Shown piece after piece: positions 1 through 11,050 of a stretch of DNA of 64,000 nucleotides. How positions within the stretch are numbered: position 1 is the first letter of the stretch; each line of letters starts with the position of its first letter. The stretch is from Podocnemis expansa (taxonomy: Eukaryota > Chordata > Testudines > Podocnemididae), in the NCBI GenBank assembly GCA_007922195.1, contig ML681989.1, positions 44,877,994 through 44,941,993 of the forward strand. The letters are read 5' to 3'. The notes below the pieces were generated by a model. That model was not told the DNA's origin. It searched no databases and saw only the letters and a list, made by a program, of their open reading frames with translations. A program made the position numbers and the translations under genes.

Positions 1-240
1 TAATGAAAAGGTGATCCGTGACCGTTATCAAAAGCCTTACTGAAATCTAGATACACCACATCTACTGTTTCCCCTCTATCCACAGGGCTTGTTACCCCAT
101 CACTGAAAGCTATCAGATTGGTTTGACATGATTTGATCTTGACAAATCCATGCTGACTATCATTTAGCACTTTATTTGCTTCTAGTTGCAGGTAATTAGA
201 TTTTCATAGAATACTCTTTTTTTCAACTCACTTTGCAACA
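1..240 (-). mobile_element. CR1 LINE fragment (RT region)
   Basis: Read on the minus strand, the first ~190 bases encode the reverse-transcriptase block [15 protein letters not shown], the CR1 form of the motif that carries the first catalytic aspartate. Just 5' of it on that strand is a QHGFVK-like stretch. The copy enters from outside the window and decays by about base 240. It carries no open frame longer than this motif block. It is a 5'- and 3'-incomplete fossil. Confidence 0.85.
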
Positions 241-1890
241 AACTAATATCTAGAATTTAAATGCTTCTATTAGCAAACCTACATTGATTAACTATGTTCT
301 GCAGTCACAGTGGAAGATGGTAAGGTTTGTGGTGATTATTCATTCTTGAAAGCAGCTGTCCCACAGGCTTTGAGCAATCCCAAAGAAAGCTCTGTCTTGC
401 ACCTTTAGTATAGTACTACCTAGATGTAGTGTTAATTAGCATTTCCCTGGTGATACCCTCAACAGGCTTCTAACATTGTCCATCATGTTCAGGAGCAAGG
501 ACATGAAGGAGCAATGTTCAATTTGCGAGCTGCTCTCAGAATGGATTCAGATGACAAGGGGTCTTCCTCTGAAGCAGCACCTACTTGAAAAAGCCTCACA
601 ATCTCCTGCAGCATTGAGGCCTATGCTGGACTGGAGATGGCCCTTGGGTTCAGAGAGTGCTACTCTTTCAGGCCCTGGACAAAAAGTCTCTCCAAAAAAA
701 TGGAGGATTTTCTGCCAGTTGAGTATGCCGGGGAAAAGGCTGCATAAGACTGAGTGAGGCTCTTCCAGGTCATGTTGGAATTGCCTGCCTCCTCCTGAAG
801 GAGAGTAAATTGGCATGGTATGAATGCCAGTGGGTGGGATGGTGGAGGTCCCATTAACCACACCTGTTCATCAGTCCCTAAAAACCACACCGTTTGCATC
901 GGTCACTTCAAAAAAGACTCTCATCAATATTTAATGGCATTTTACTGTTCCCCTGGACTCCTGCCATCTCTTTCAGACAAGACAGCTGTAATCTCATGGT
1001 CAGTTGAGTTGACTGTTGCAGAGATGTCCAAAAGAATAATGATTGATGTCTGTCCTCTAGTCTGTTGACATCAAGATATAATCCATCAGCACCACTAATG
1101 CTGTTGGCCTGGACTGAATCCAGATTTTGTCAGGTTTAGGACATTTGCTGAAGTTAAATGATCCTGAAAGCAGCTTTTGGCCAACTTCTCTGTGACCTTG
1201 CTCAGGAGGTGGAGGTTTCAAATCGGGCAGTAATTAAGCAGTATCTTAAATGTTGGTTAGGTCTTTATATTGGTATCAGTTGTCTTAAACCTTGTTATGG
1301 GTTGAGCTAAACATCATTAAAATTTGAACATGAATATACCTTTCAATTAAGATAGTTGTGAAACAGGTAAAGAACTATACCTAAAACTAAGCCTAACAAA
1401 ACATGGTCAGGAGTTGTGGCTTAGGCGTAGAGGGGTTTGGCAGAGGTCTTGAGGGTGGGGGAGGGAAGGCAGAAAACTCCATATGGGTGGAAAGAGGCAG
1501 AAGCGAAAAAAAAGGACAAAGCAAGGAAACCAAACAGTAGCTTGAGTACAGTAGGACCCTAGAAAAAGCTAGAGAAAACACTTTGTAATCTGGTGTTCAC
1601 TAAAGATGCATGGGGCTTTAAACTAAGACACTGATTCTTCAATTCTTGGTTCCTCCTGAGCTCAGATAAACAGTAATTTTTTTCATTCCTTGTAGACAAA
1701 AAAGATTGCATTAAAAAAAAAAAATATCAGACTCCAATTCCTGCTTCAAATGGAACATCATCAGAGCCCTGACACCTGATTATATGCTTGATTTGGAAAA
1801 AGGTGAAGATGTGTTTGATGGAAGAAGGGAAGTTTCCTTCACTAAACAATGCTCTGGATTCCTTCACTAAGGCACTGACTACTTTAATAA
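241..1890. other. No recognised feature
   Basis: Mixed-composition DNA between the CR1 piece and the first hAT-like repeat. Short open frames on both strands have no recognisable motif and look like chance. A run of A at about 1711-1724 is the only simple repeat. Nothing else is supported. Confidence 0.5.
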
Positions 1891-2104
1891 TATGCAGCCA
1901 GGGGTTAAAATTAGCTGGAATGCCCCAGAATGGCATTCCCAGGCCCCCTTATTTTTAAGGGGCAGCATTCTGAGGCCCCTAGAAATCAGGGAACATGACA
2001 GAATGCTGCCTTCTGGGGGCCCCTAAAATAGAGGAACACACCGGAATGGTGGGTTACTTGCGTGTAACTGCTGTTCTTCGAGAGGCGCTGCTCACTTCCA
2101 TTCC

Positions 2105-2265
2105 ACTTTGGGTCTGTATGCACCAGCATGTTCAGTCACCGGAAACTTTTCCCCCAGCCCCCCCTGCTGGACCAGCGACGGAGCCCCCTGGAGTGGCACT
2201 CATAGTGCCCTGGTTAACTACCCCCGCTGGTCCGGCAGGTGTCAGTCCCTTCTTTCCGTAACTCT
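2105..2265 (+). repeat. DIRS-A terminal inverted repeat, left arm
   Basis: Shares the phrases GGGTCTGTATG, CACCGGAAACTTTTCCCCCA, GGAGCCCCCTGGA and GTTAACTACCCCCGCTGG with the reverse complement of 6320-6480. Differences are mostly scattered single bases. Confidence 0.85.
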
Positions 2266-2288
2266 TAAGAGTGGGGACTGCGGGCAGG

Positions 2289-2392
2289 TGTGGAATGGAA
2301 GTGAGCATCGCCTCTCGAAGAACAGCAGTTACGGGCAAGTAACCTAACATTCTTCTTCGAGCAGCTGCTCACATACATTCCACTTTGGGTCG
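2289..2392. repeat. DIRS-A internal complementary region (circle junction)
   Basis: The first half (2289-2344) is the reverse complement of the outermost left end (2051-2107), including GAACAGCAGTTACG and AAGTAACC. The second half (2350-2392) is the reverse complement of the outermost right end, including TTCTTCTTCGAGCAGCTGCT. The two are joined by the five bases taaca. In DIRS-1 a region of this kind is known to template the joining of the two ends of the circular intermediate. Its position next to the 3' (left) terminus matches that model. Confidence 0.85.
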
Positions 2393-2424
2393 ACAACAAG
2401 CCTTGCCCTGGATGGTGGACGGAG

Positions 2425-3420
2425 TTAACCAGAAGGGAGACCAGCCCGGAGGACAGCCCTGCCAAAGGCTGCGTCGTCCCTAGCCTCCTGCACTATCGCA
2501 TAGTGGACGGTGAAAGTATGGACCAGTGCCCAAGTAGCTGCGCGACAAATCTCCTGGACGGGGACTCCTGCCAGGAAGGCCGACGACGAGGCTTCGGCTC
2601 TTATCGAGTGGGCTCTCACTACCTCTGGTAGTTGTACGTGAGCCATTTGGTAGCACGTTTTTATACAAGACACAATCCAAGATGATATTGTTTGGGAGGA
2701 GACCAGATTCCCTTTTACTCTGTCCGCCACTGCCACAAAAAGTTGCATGGACTTCCTAAAGGGCTGTGTCCTATGAATGTAGAAAGCTAACACTCTCCTG
2801 ACATCCAGCATATGTAACCTCCTCTGCTCACTCGATGCATGCGGCTTAGGGCAAAACACCAGGAGGAATACATTCTGTTAAGGTGGAAATCCGAAACTAC
2901 CTTGGGTAGGAATGCTGGGTGAGGCCTGAGCCGCACCTTATCCTTAAAAAAAACTGTGTGGGGGGTTCAGAGGAGAGGGCCTTTAGCTCGGAGACCCTCC
3001 TTGCAGAGGTTATAGCCACCAAGAACGCCACCTTGTGTGAGAGTGCTAACAACGGACAGGTAGCCAATGGTTCGAATGGTGGCCCCGTCAGCCTCTGGAG
3101 AACCAAGTTGAGGTCCCATTGGGGAGAGGGTGGTCATGATGGGGGAAAAACCCACTCCAAACCCCTTAGAAATCTCCCCACTACTGGGTGGGAGAAGACG
3201 GACCACCCTGCCACCGGACCATAGGCTGCTGAGGTCTCTGCCGAGTGAACCTTTAGGAAGGCATGCCTAAGACCACAGTGTTTCAACTCTAACAAGTAGT
3301 CCAATATGTCCAAAATGGGCGCAGCTCATGGGTTGAGCTGCCTGGCCTGAGCCCAACTGTGAAAACGCGCCCATTTGGCCCTATATGGCACCTGGGTCGA
3401 AGCCTTCCTGCTGTTGATCA
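2425..3420 (-). pseudogene. DIRS-A tyrosine recombinase, broken
   Basis: The N-terminal DNA-binding part begins near 3420 (SRKASTQVPYRAKWARFHSW). The catalytic part starts with VAFLVAITSARRVSELKAL (about 3025), which carries the first catalytic Arg. After a frameshift near 2900 the frame 2859-2425 runs through LHMLDVRRVLAFYIHRT. The His-x-x-Arg pair (AHSIRAEASSSAF) and the nucleophilic Tyr in HTFTVHYAIVQE (near 2505) follow. So the R, HxxR and Y set survives, but in more than one frame. The enzyme would integrate the circular cDNA. Confidence 0.85.
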
Positions 3421-4314
3421 GCATGTGCCTTGCCTGGGCAGAACACGCAAGTTCTTCCTCTGTCAGCCAGAGAGCCTCTACGCTGTCAGGTGAAGTGATC
3501 TCTGGATGGGGTGAGGAAGTCTGCCCCAGTCCTGTGTCAGCAGGTTGGGCCACAATGGCAATTCCCGAGGGGGGGCTATGGATAGATCCCTCAGCAAGTG
3601 GTAAAAGTGCTGCCAAGGCCAGGCAGGAGCAATTAGAATCACCTGGGCCCTGTCCCTTTTTATTTTTAGCAGTACTCTGTGTAGAAGCGGGAATGGAGGA
3701 AAGGCATACGAGTGGTCCCCCCCACGGGAGCAGAAAAGCATCTGGAAGGGAGCCCGCCTCCCCCCCACTGGGAGCAAAACCGGTGGCACTTCCGATTCTC
3801 CTGGGTGGCAAACAGGTCAATCAAGGGATACCCCCAACTGCGGAAAAGTGGGCCCAAGCGCCGCCAGGTGTAAGGACCACTCGTATTGGGGGCTGAAGTG
3901 TCTGCTAATTTGATCTGCCCTGTCATTCCTCACCCCCAGGAGGTGAGAAGTGACAATGTGAAATTTGCAGTTTATCGCTAGGTCCCACAGGCGTATTGCC
4001 TCATGGCAGAGAGCCTGCGATCGAGCGCCCCCCTGGTGGTTCACATAATGCATGGCTGCAGAATTGTCCGTCACGACCTGAATTAGGTAACCCCATAACT
4101 GTGCCTGAAATACTCTGCAAGCAAGTCTTATAGCCCTCAGTTCCTTTACACTGATATGGAGAGACTTCTCCACCGCTGACCACTTGCCCCGGGTACTGAT
4201 GCCTACACTGAGGTGTGCCCCCCAGCAAAGGTCCGAGGCATCTGTGATCAACATTACGGAAGGGACCTCTGTACCAAAGGGTACTCCCTCTAAGACTAAC
4301 TGAGGGCTCTGCCA
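3326..4314 (-). pseudogene. DIRS-A RNase H and linker to recombinase, broken
   Basis: TDASDLCWGAHL is the first RNase H catalytic block, LHISVKELRAIRLA the second and VVTDNSAAMHYVNHQGG the third. Then comes HLLGVRNDRADQISR. A one-base insertion in a G run near 3831 shifts the frame before the block PLIDLFATQENRKCHRFCSQ. Further shifts separate YAFPPFPLLHRVLLKIKRD and VILIAPAWPWQHFY, the stretch that links RNase H to the recombinase in DIRS elements. The enzyme degrades RNA in the RNA-DNA hybrid. All three catalytic blocks are still readable despite the frameshifts. Confidence 0.85.
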
Positions 4315-5241
4315 CTAGCCAAACTGTAATAGGACTCTGTGTTTGAGTGTCACTATTCTGTCCATGGTATGCGTGCTTGGGCGGAACACCGCCCGAAGCC
4401 ACTCCTGAAATGGTCTGAACTTGAGGCGAGCCAGTGGAACCACACTCGTGGATGCTGCCATGTGACCCATGAGTCGAAGACAATGTCTGACTGTAGTGGT
4501 TGGATTTCGTCTCAGATCTGAGATTATGTTTGATATGACCTGGAATCTGGCCCAAGGGAGGAACGCTCTAGCTCGGGTGGAGTCCAAAACCACCCCTATG
4601 AATTCTATCTGTTGGACCGGACATAACTGAGACTTTTGCTCGTTGATAATAAGCCCTACCTGGCTGCACAACCTCCGAACCAATTGGACGCCAGTCTGAA
4701 CCTGTTCCCTGGATCGACCCCGAATTAGCCAGTTGTCTAGGTAAAGGAAGATGTGGATGCCTCTCCGCCGTAGGTAAGCCGCGACAACCGCCACACATTT
4801 CATAAACACTCTCAAAGCCAGAGCGAGGCCGAACGGAAGGGCCGTGAACTGTAAATGCCTGTGCCCCCTCATGAACCACAGGAACTGCCTGTGCTGTGGC
4901 TTGATCACTATGTGGAAGTACACATCCTGCAGGTCAAGGGCGGCGAAGTAGTCCCCAGGATCCAAGGAGGGAATGATCTGCTTGAGTGTCACCATCCTGA
5001 ACTTCAACTTCGCCAGGAACTTGTTTAGTCCACGTAAGTCGAGAATGGGCCTTAAATCTCTGTTTGACTTGGGGATTAGAAAGTAACGAGAATAAAATCC
5101 CCTTCCCTCCTGATCTCTTGGTACCTCCTCTACCGCACCTAGAGTTAGGAGCTTGCCTACTTCTAGGTCCAGACCTTGTTTGTGAGAGGTGTCCCTGAAG
5201 AGGGACTGGGGAGGGGGAGGGTGGTTGGGGGGGCCTGGCAC
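4315..5241 (-). pseudogene. DIRS-A reverse transcriptase, broken
   Basis: A 308-residue frame with the DIRS/Gypsy-type palm. FYSRYFLIPKSNRDLRPILD starts the finger region. FAALDLQDVYFHI carries the first catalytic aspartate. LPFGLALALRVFMK precedes the active-site turn. The expected YxDD box reads YLDN (IFLYLDNWLI, near 4735), so the second catalytic aspartate is Asn through a single G-to-A change. The frame ends in a TAG at 4315-4317. The RNase H frame downstream is in the same phase, so the two were one polyprotein. It made cDNA of the element. This copy is dead. Confidence 0.88.
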
Positions 5242-5395
5242 AGAACTGTAATGAATAGCCCTCTCATATTGTTCTCAGGACCCACCAGTCCGTCGTGTTG
5301 GAGGCCCACTGAACATAGAATGGGGACAATGTGTTTAGGAATGGAGATCCCGGGGTTGAATAGTTGGTTCTTCGCCCCTGTGCGTCTTGTCAAAA

Positions 5396-6392
5396 GTGCC
5401 TCATCTGGTTGGACGAGCGACGACGGTTGGAGCAGAATGACCTTCCCGGGGAAGTGTTAAGCCTGCTTCGAACGGTTCTGCCCCTGTCCCTGTCTTGCTG
5501 CCTAGGCCTGCTGGCAAATGGCTGTCTTGGCTGGGACAGGGCCTGAGGGAGCTGCTGCCTGAAGGAGTGCCAGGATGATGTCAGGGTGACCAACCCCACA
5601 GAGCAAAGCGTTGTGGTTGAGTCCTTTAGCCCATGGAGTTTGGCATCTGTCCGGTCAGAAAACAGTGCCGTACCATCAAAAGGCAGATCCTGGATTGATT
5701 GTTGGACCAAGGGAGGTAAGCCTGAGGCCTGCAACCATGCCAATCTGTGAAGCGTAATCACCGATGCAATGGATCTGCCCGCTACATCAGCAGTGTCCCA
5801 CGCCGCCTGTAATGCTCACTTGCCCTCTGCCGCAGTCCATGGCAGAGGTGCGAGGGTCACCTGCCCCGAGGCATCATGGGGCGCTACTGTCTCCAGCACC
5901 GAAATTGACAAGGCATGCGGCGCTGCGCCGCGCCACACTGGAGAATTTAGAGTCGGTTTCCCCTGCGATGGCAGGTGGGAGAGCATGGCAGCCCGCAGCG
6001 GGGAAGGCAAGGCTGCCAACACTCTTGCCGCCTCATACGCCTCCAGCGTGGAGGGCACTGGCGGCAAAGGCTTTCAGGCGACAGTCCCTGTTCTCCTTCG
6101 TCCTTGGCTTAAAAGCCTTACAAATCTTGCAGCGCTGTGGACAATGAACTTCTCCAAGGCACTTCAGACAGCGATCATGCAGATCGCTGACTGAGAAAGC
6201 CTTGCCGCAAGCAGTGCAAGGCTTGAACCCTGGGGAGCAGGTCATAATCCACTGCAGGGGAAGTCTGAATCCAGAGGAAAGACCGATTGCTTGTCGAAGT
6301 TGTTTCCAGTGACCTTCACCAAAGCCAGAAAAAAGGAAACTGATGCCTGCCGGCCCAGCGGGGGTAGTTAACTGGGGCACTATGCGAGCCAT
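5396..6392 (-). pseudogene. DIRS-A gag-like ORF1, broken
   Basis: The N-terminal part (6392-6033) has a cysteine/histidine cluster, CTACGKAF then CLKCLGEVHCPQRCKICKAF, followed by a basic stretch. The same pattern is found in the DIRS-B gag. After a frameshift near 6050 the frame continues weakly as PPVPSTLEAYEAARVLAALP. A third segment (5761-5390) carries LHRLAWLQASGLPPLVQQ and LPFDGTALFSDRTDAKLHGL, a block that precedes the reverse transcriptase in vertebrate DIRS elements. The role is inferred to be capsid-like RNA packaging. The breaks show it is not functional. Exact limits are uncertain because no single frame spans the region. Confidence 0.7.
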
Positions 6393-6480
6393 TCCAGGGG
6401 GCTCCCTCGCTGGTCCCAGAGGGCGGGCTGGGGGAAAAGTTTCCGGTGACTAAGCATGCTGGGACATACAGACCCAAAGT
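6320..6480 (-). repeat. DIRS-A terminal inverted repeat, right arm
   Basis: Inverted partner of 2105-2265. It lies just inside the right tip, which reads CTCGAAGAAGAA at about 6501-6512. Confidence 0.85.
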
Positions 6481-6865
6481 GGAATGTATGTGAGCAGCTG
6501 CTCGAAGAAGAACACAGCATTGTGGTGCGTTCCCCTAGGGCTGACTCAGGGAAGGGGCTGCAGGCTGGAGTGAGCCCAGCAACCCTTCCCCCTCCTTTCC
6601 TAACACTTGCACCAGCCTCACCCCTTCCTGCTTGGCCCTGTAGCAAGTGTGACCCAGATCCAGTCTTGGGCCCAGGCTCCCTTTGCTGGCTGGCCAGCAC
6701 CACCTGCAGCCTCCCTCCCCCCCAGCCTGGCCCCTTGGCAGCACGGGTAAACGGGGCCTGGAGGGTTGGGGCAGCCGATGGCGAAAGCACACAGGTGGTG
6801 GGGTGGGAAGAAGGGTTTGGGATGGGGGCTGAGGAGGACATGAGAGAAGAGTCTGATGGGAAGCA

Positions 6866-7016
6866 GTAGCAGGGATGGGGGGCAGGTGTAGGGAGAGCAT
6901 TAGCTGGGGTTGGGGGCAGGAATTTGGGGGGGCAGTAGCTGGGGTGGCGGTTAGGTGTGGGGAGGCAGTAGCAGGGGTGGTGGGGCAGGCATTTGGGGGC
7001 AGTAGCTGGGCTGTAT
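6866..7016. repeat. G-rich minisatellite in hAT-1
   Basis: About four to five imperfect units of a ~35-base phrase built on GGCAGTAGCTGGGGT with GGGGCAGG spacers. It lies in the right half of hAT-1 copy 1. A related G-rich tract lies in the copy at 52499-53022. Confidence 0.6.
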
Positions 7017-7145
7017 GAGGGGTGTCTGCACCAGTGTGAAGGGGGCCTCACTGGTGTGAGAGGGGTCGCACTAGCGGGAGGAGGACCCACCAATGTAGGA
7101 GGGTTCCAGGGCCCACCACTTTATACTTTAACCCCTGTACACATC

Positions 7146-7763
7146 CTTGGTTGCTTCTGACTCTTTTTTTCCAGCCTGAACCAGGAAATGCATGGGCTAG
7201 ATTCACAGGGTTGTTGGATTCTTGTGAAGTCTGTGGGCTGAATTGAAAGACTAAAGCAGGCAATTTGTTGATTGGATGATTGAGTTCATGCAGCCTGTGA
7301 GGCCTTCCCAAAGTGTGAAGGATATTTTCTACAAAGTAGAATAAAATTCTTAACAGCATTGGGTAGGAAAACACTGAATCTAAAGTGTTGCTGAGACAAT
7401 GTATGAAGCCCCTAGAGATACAGAAGTTAGGAAAACCTAACTTTCCTGATGGCTGAAATGAGGAACTAATGGAACCTGAGGGAATTAGTGCAATAAGACA
7501 TCTTCAACCAGAAAAATAGTAGGTGCAACACTGCGGAGTATAAAATGGAGAAACAAGGGAATACTCCAGATCTCTAACAGTCCTCCCTTGCTAAGCATGT
7601 ACCTCTCCAACTAATCCCATAGTGCAACTCTTGTGCTTTGCATAAGATTTAAACGATACCCATATGATAGTAGCATAGTCATTGGCATCATCGTCTTGGC
7701 TGTAGGCTGCAAAATGTGGGATGGATCAGCCAATTTAAAGAGTGAAACACAGTATGAGCATGT
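7146..7763. other. No recognised feature
   Basis: Unique-looking DNA between two hAT-type elements. No open frame with a recognisable motif was seen. Confidence 0.5.
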
Positions 7764-7771
7764 ACCTATGG

Positions 7772-8465
7772 CAGTGGTTCCCAACCAGTGTGCCATAGCA
7801 AGTCCCCTGGTGTGCCGCAAGAATTCCTGGACCTGGAGCCATTGTGGAGGTATCATGTGGCCCCTGTCGGGGCTGTTCCCCAGAGCTAGAGCCAGAGCCG
7901 GAGCCGTGGTGGCAGCCCCATGTAGCTCTGGCCGGGGGTGTTTACCAGAGCTGCAGCTGCTGCAGAGACCCCAAGTGGTTCCGGCTGGAGGGGGTGAGTT
8001 TCCTGGGGCCATGGAGGAGGCCCCATGAGGCCCCAGCCAGGAGTGTTCCCTGGAGCCAGAGCCGGAGCCATGGCAGAGGACCCATGTGGTTCTGGCTGGT
8101 GGGGGAGAGCCCCCTGGAGCTGCGGCAGAGGCCCCATGTGGTCCTGGCGGGCGGGGGGAGTTCCCTGGAGCCACGGTGGAGACTCCATGTGGTCCCAGCC
8201 GGGGGGTTGCCCAGAGCCAGAGCCACTGCTGCAGGCAGCAACGCCAAGCGACCCCAGCTGGTGGGTTCTCTGAAGCTGCAGGTGGCAGCCCTAGCTGTGG
8301 GGGAATCCCTGAGCTGGAGTCCTGGGCATTGGTCCCAAAACAGGGTGCAATGGCTCATGAATATTCATGTTAATTTGAATATTCGTGATTTTGTCATGGG
8401 GTGTGCCGCTGCAAAATTGAGGGCCTCAAGTTGTGCCACAGTAGAGTAAAGGTTGGGAACCACTG
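7772..8465. mobile_element. Non-autonomous hAT element, CAGTGGTTCCCAAC family
   Basis: The left end CAGTGGTTCCCAACCAG and right end GGTTGGGAACCACTG are inverted copies of each other. The 8-bp flanks acctatgg (7764-7771) and agctatgg (8466-8473) agree at 7 of 8 positions. Both the TIR style and the octamer duplication are hAT hallmarks. Subterminal GTGTGCC phrases occur on both sides. The middle (about 7880-8270) is a GC-rich degenerate array of a ~55-base unit containing CCCATGTGGTTCTGGC and CCTGGAGCC. Long open frames over it are composition artefacts. No transposase. Confidence 0.88.
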
Positions 8466-8473
8466 AGCTATGG

Positions 8474-10453
8474 TTTCATCTTGTTGTGATGTATAGAATT
8501 GATGTTCTTTGTGAAAATGTTACCATTTTTAGTGAAGGAGAACTTCATATGCACAAATGGGAGTTGGGAACTTAGTTCCCATTTGTGTCTTTGAATATCA
8601 CCACATCATTGCTGTCTGTTCTAACCTTTTTTCCTTCAAAACTTTTTTCCTCTTCCCAGGTTCTGAAGAAAAAAAAAACAAAACAAAAACAAAAACAAAA
8701 ACAAAAAAAACAACCCATGGTTTCCATTCTTAATTTTTTCAAATCCTTATTAAAACTAATTAGTTGTGGTAATTCTATGGGTGCACATATTTGGTAGCCA
8801 TTACACATAAAATAAAAATAGACAAATAACATTTAGAAAAACATTCAAATGAATGTTATTTTGTTTATACACTTTGTTACTCAGGGCTTGAACATTTATT
8901 GTTGTTGTTCAGAATGATTAAATCCAAGAAACACAGTAGAGCACTTAACTACAAACTTGACTTGTTCTCATCCAAAATAAATATCATATTATATATCTCA
9001 GTACAGATGTTAGTATAATAAATTTGGGAACACTGATGCTACTTGGGTCATAAACCAGAAAGTTTAAGTCCCATAATTAATTCTGTTATTGAAGAGCAGT
9101 GTTAGGATGATTGTATATATACTGACAAAACTGGCACTCTGTCCATCCAAATAGATAATAAATGAAATTCTCTTTTGCCCACCTCTAGAGAACATCCAGG
9201 GGGATATTAGAAAACTTTAAATATTCCTTTAAAAGGGAAAATATAGTAGCAGGGAATCTCTTAATATTGGCTATTTAAAAGTGCTAACTCTGTAGTAGCT
9301 ATGGCACTGAGATGAAGATTAATAGATATTAGAAGCAACTGGAATAAAGTTTAATTAACAAACTTTTTAACTGAAAAAAAATCAAACCATGGAATTCACA
9401 CAAAGTGGGTTAAGTCTTTCTACATTCTCTGTAAAATTATGCTGTGCATTTACTTTATGTGTAGGTACATATTAATGGTGACAAGCCCCAAGCACACAGT
9501 TTTAGTGCTATAGAAGTTATAAATAATGGCATGTGTTTCCAATATGTACAGAGTCAATATATTACCAATATTTTAACCCACAGGAAAAAGCGTTTTGTGG
9601 TGCCTTAAGTCTTATAAGAACTATTCAGAAATATTATCAAACTAAATTGTTACTCAAAGAACACCACCAATTAAAATTTTATAGCAGCCTCCCTGTACTT
9701 GGCTGTCTTTAACCATAGTATTCCCTCATCCCACTGATTGAATGGCTGTGATGGAGAGTCTTCCTCATTTTGCCCCTGTCTTCAGACAAATACCATTTAG
9801 CCCTGTGAATGGTAGGTAGTTCCTTGCTATCATTCAAGCTGGATTGTTAATAGTCTCTCTTCTCTTGAGAGGTAAAGATTCTAGGGATTCAGCAGGCCAG
9901 TAAGCTTAGCAAAGGGCTAACAGTCTTCACCTCTCAGTAGCTGGACCTCTTTGTTTTGGTGACTTTAATAACCCTCCACTGAGGTTAGTGGGCATCCCAC
10001 TCTTCTGGGTTCCAACCCAGGGATCCTGCGTAAGGAAGTTTGACTAAGTTTCGTCCAATCCTTTAATGTTTTCTGGACGACTTCCTATCATGCCTCTCAA
10101 GCAAACTGTCCCCCAGACTCATGTGCTGTGCTCCTCATCATCTGGAGGTCCAGCTATCTGGGCAGTTTCTCGCCTGACTGTTGGTGGAGGAATCCTGCTC
10201 TCAGTGGCTTCTCAGTCTCTCTGACAGCCACCACTCACTTTTGACCTGCAGCAATCTCCCCAGCTGTTGCAGAGCCATACATCAGTCCCTGTTGAGGGGG
10301 CAGCCAGTCTCCCTGTTAACCCTTTAGCAGCTGAGACAACATGGAGTCAGGATATTCCCCTCTATTAATGTCTGACAACCCTGAAAAGGTTCAGTTAGGG
10401 CCAATATGCTTAACCTCCAGTGGGCTAAATCTTGTGCTTTAAGTTAAGCATGT
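8474..10453. other. No recognised gene; A-rich simple repeat
   Basis: AT-rich DNA. 8669-8712 is an A-rich (AAAAC)n-like tract. No coding motif or further element end was recognised. Confidence 0.5.
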
Positions 10454-10461
10454 GCCGAAAT

Positions 10462-10731
10462 CAGGGGTCTGCAGCCCCTGATGCATGCCAGTGGTGGCAT
10501 CTGAGCCCATTCAAATCAGCTTGCAGTGCCCTCTGTGGTGCTACTAGTGCTGCGAAGAAGCTGCCTGGAGCAACTCTTCTCAGCAGTTTGCCTGGAAACT
10601 TCCCCTCCTACTCCTTATCCGTGGCCACCACACAATTTTCAGGTGGCAGCCACTCCCCCCCCCCCAGTAGAGGGGGCTGCTGGTGCCAGCTGAGGGCCAG
10701 GGAGAAGGGGCCAGTGTGTTGCCAACCTCTA
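10462..10731. mobile_element. Short hAT element, CAGGGGTCGGCAACC family
   Basis: Begins CAGGGGTCTGCAGCCCCTGA and continues GCATGCCAGTGGTGGCATC. The same phrase type opens the larger copy at 50876-52148. It ends GTGTTGCCAACCTCTA, the degenerate inverted TIR. The flanking octamers do not match, so the limits are less certain than for its relatives. Internal DNA is C/G-rich with a run of C. Confidence 0.65.
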
Positions 10732-10929
10732 AATGCTTTACAGGTTCAGTCTTAATACTATTCTTTTTCCCCCCAATCTAGACTTCCAGCAGGACATAAC
10801 ACAAAATTTTTATTACTTCCTAATTCCTCATCAGTCAGATACATCATGACAGATCTCTCAGACAGTTGGCAATTCCATTGCCAGTTTGGGCTGAGAGGAA
10901 TTAAATCAAAGCCAATATGTGGGCACATT

Positions 10930-11050
10930 TATTTTTATTATTTTGCATATAGGAGCCCTAGTCATGGAGATACAGACCCTATTGTCCTAGGTGCTGTACT
11001 AAAATGGAACAAAGAGACAATCCTTGCCCAAAGGGGGATTATATTTCTTA
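10930..11050. repeat. Fragment of an old interspersed repeat
   Basis: Contains AGGAGCCCTAGTCATGGAGA, then CTAGGTGCTGTACTAAAA and ACAATCCTTGCCCAAAG. Weaker relatives occur at 36370-36480 (CCCCAGTCATGGACC) and 55975-56085 (CTAAGTGCC, GGACTCCTGCCCTGAAC). It is spread widely in sauropsids to my knowledge. I cannot assign a family name. Confidence 0.5.

Larger units (their letters stand above)
2051..6512 (-). mobile_element. DIRS-A, DIRS-type tyrosine-recombinase retrotransposon
   Basis: On the minus strand the domains run gag-like zinc-binding protein, reverse transcriptase, RNase H, tyrosine recombinase: the DIRS order, with no integrase and no aspartic protease seen. About 160 bases near the left end (2105-2265) are repeated inverted near the right end (6320-6480), and an internal complementary region lies at 2289-2392. 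DIRS elements integrate as circles through their recombinase and make no target duplication, and none is visible. The element sits inside a hAT-1 copy, so it is the younger of the two. Several frameshifts and stops make it inactive. Confidence 0.88.
1899..7137. mobile_element. hAT-1 copy 1, non-autonomous hAT-like element split by DIRS-A
   Basis: The left end reads CAGGGGTTAAAATTAG and the right end TACTTTAACCCCTG, so the termini are inverted repeats starting CAGGGGTTAA. The flanking octamers tatgcagc (1891-1898) and tacacatc (7138-7145) agree at 5 of 8 positions, acceptable for an old hAT target duplication. Internal phrases such as GCCCCTAAAAATAGAGGAACA and GGGCCCACCA recur in copies at 27621-28148 and 52499-53022. 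The right half (6513-7137) holds a G-rich array built on GGCAGTAGCTGGGGT. No transposase is encoded. Without the 4.5-kb DIRS insertion the element would be roughly 0.8 kb. Confidence 0.75.

Noticed and set aside
3375..3896. 173-codon plus-strand open frame
   Set aside because: It is antisense to the DIRS-A RNase H/recombinase linker and has no motif of its own.
6380..7093. 237-codon minus-strand open frame rich in Pro and Ser
   Set aside because: It lies over the G-rich minisatellite of hAT-1; composition bias gives long frames on both strands.
7611..8449. Overlapping open frames of 187 and 201 codons on opposite strands
   Set aside because: Both come from the tandem GC-rich unit inside a hAT element; no domain is seen.
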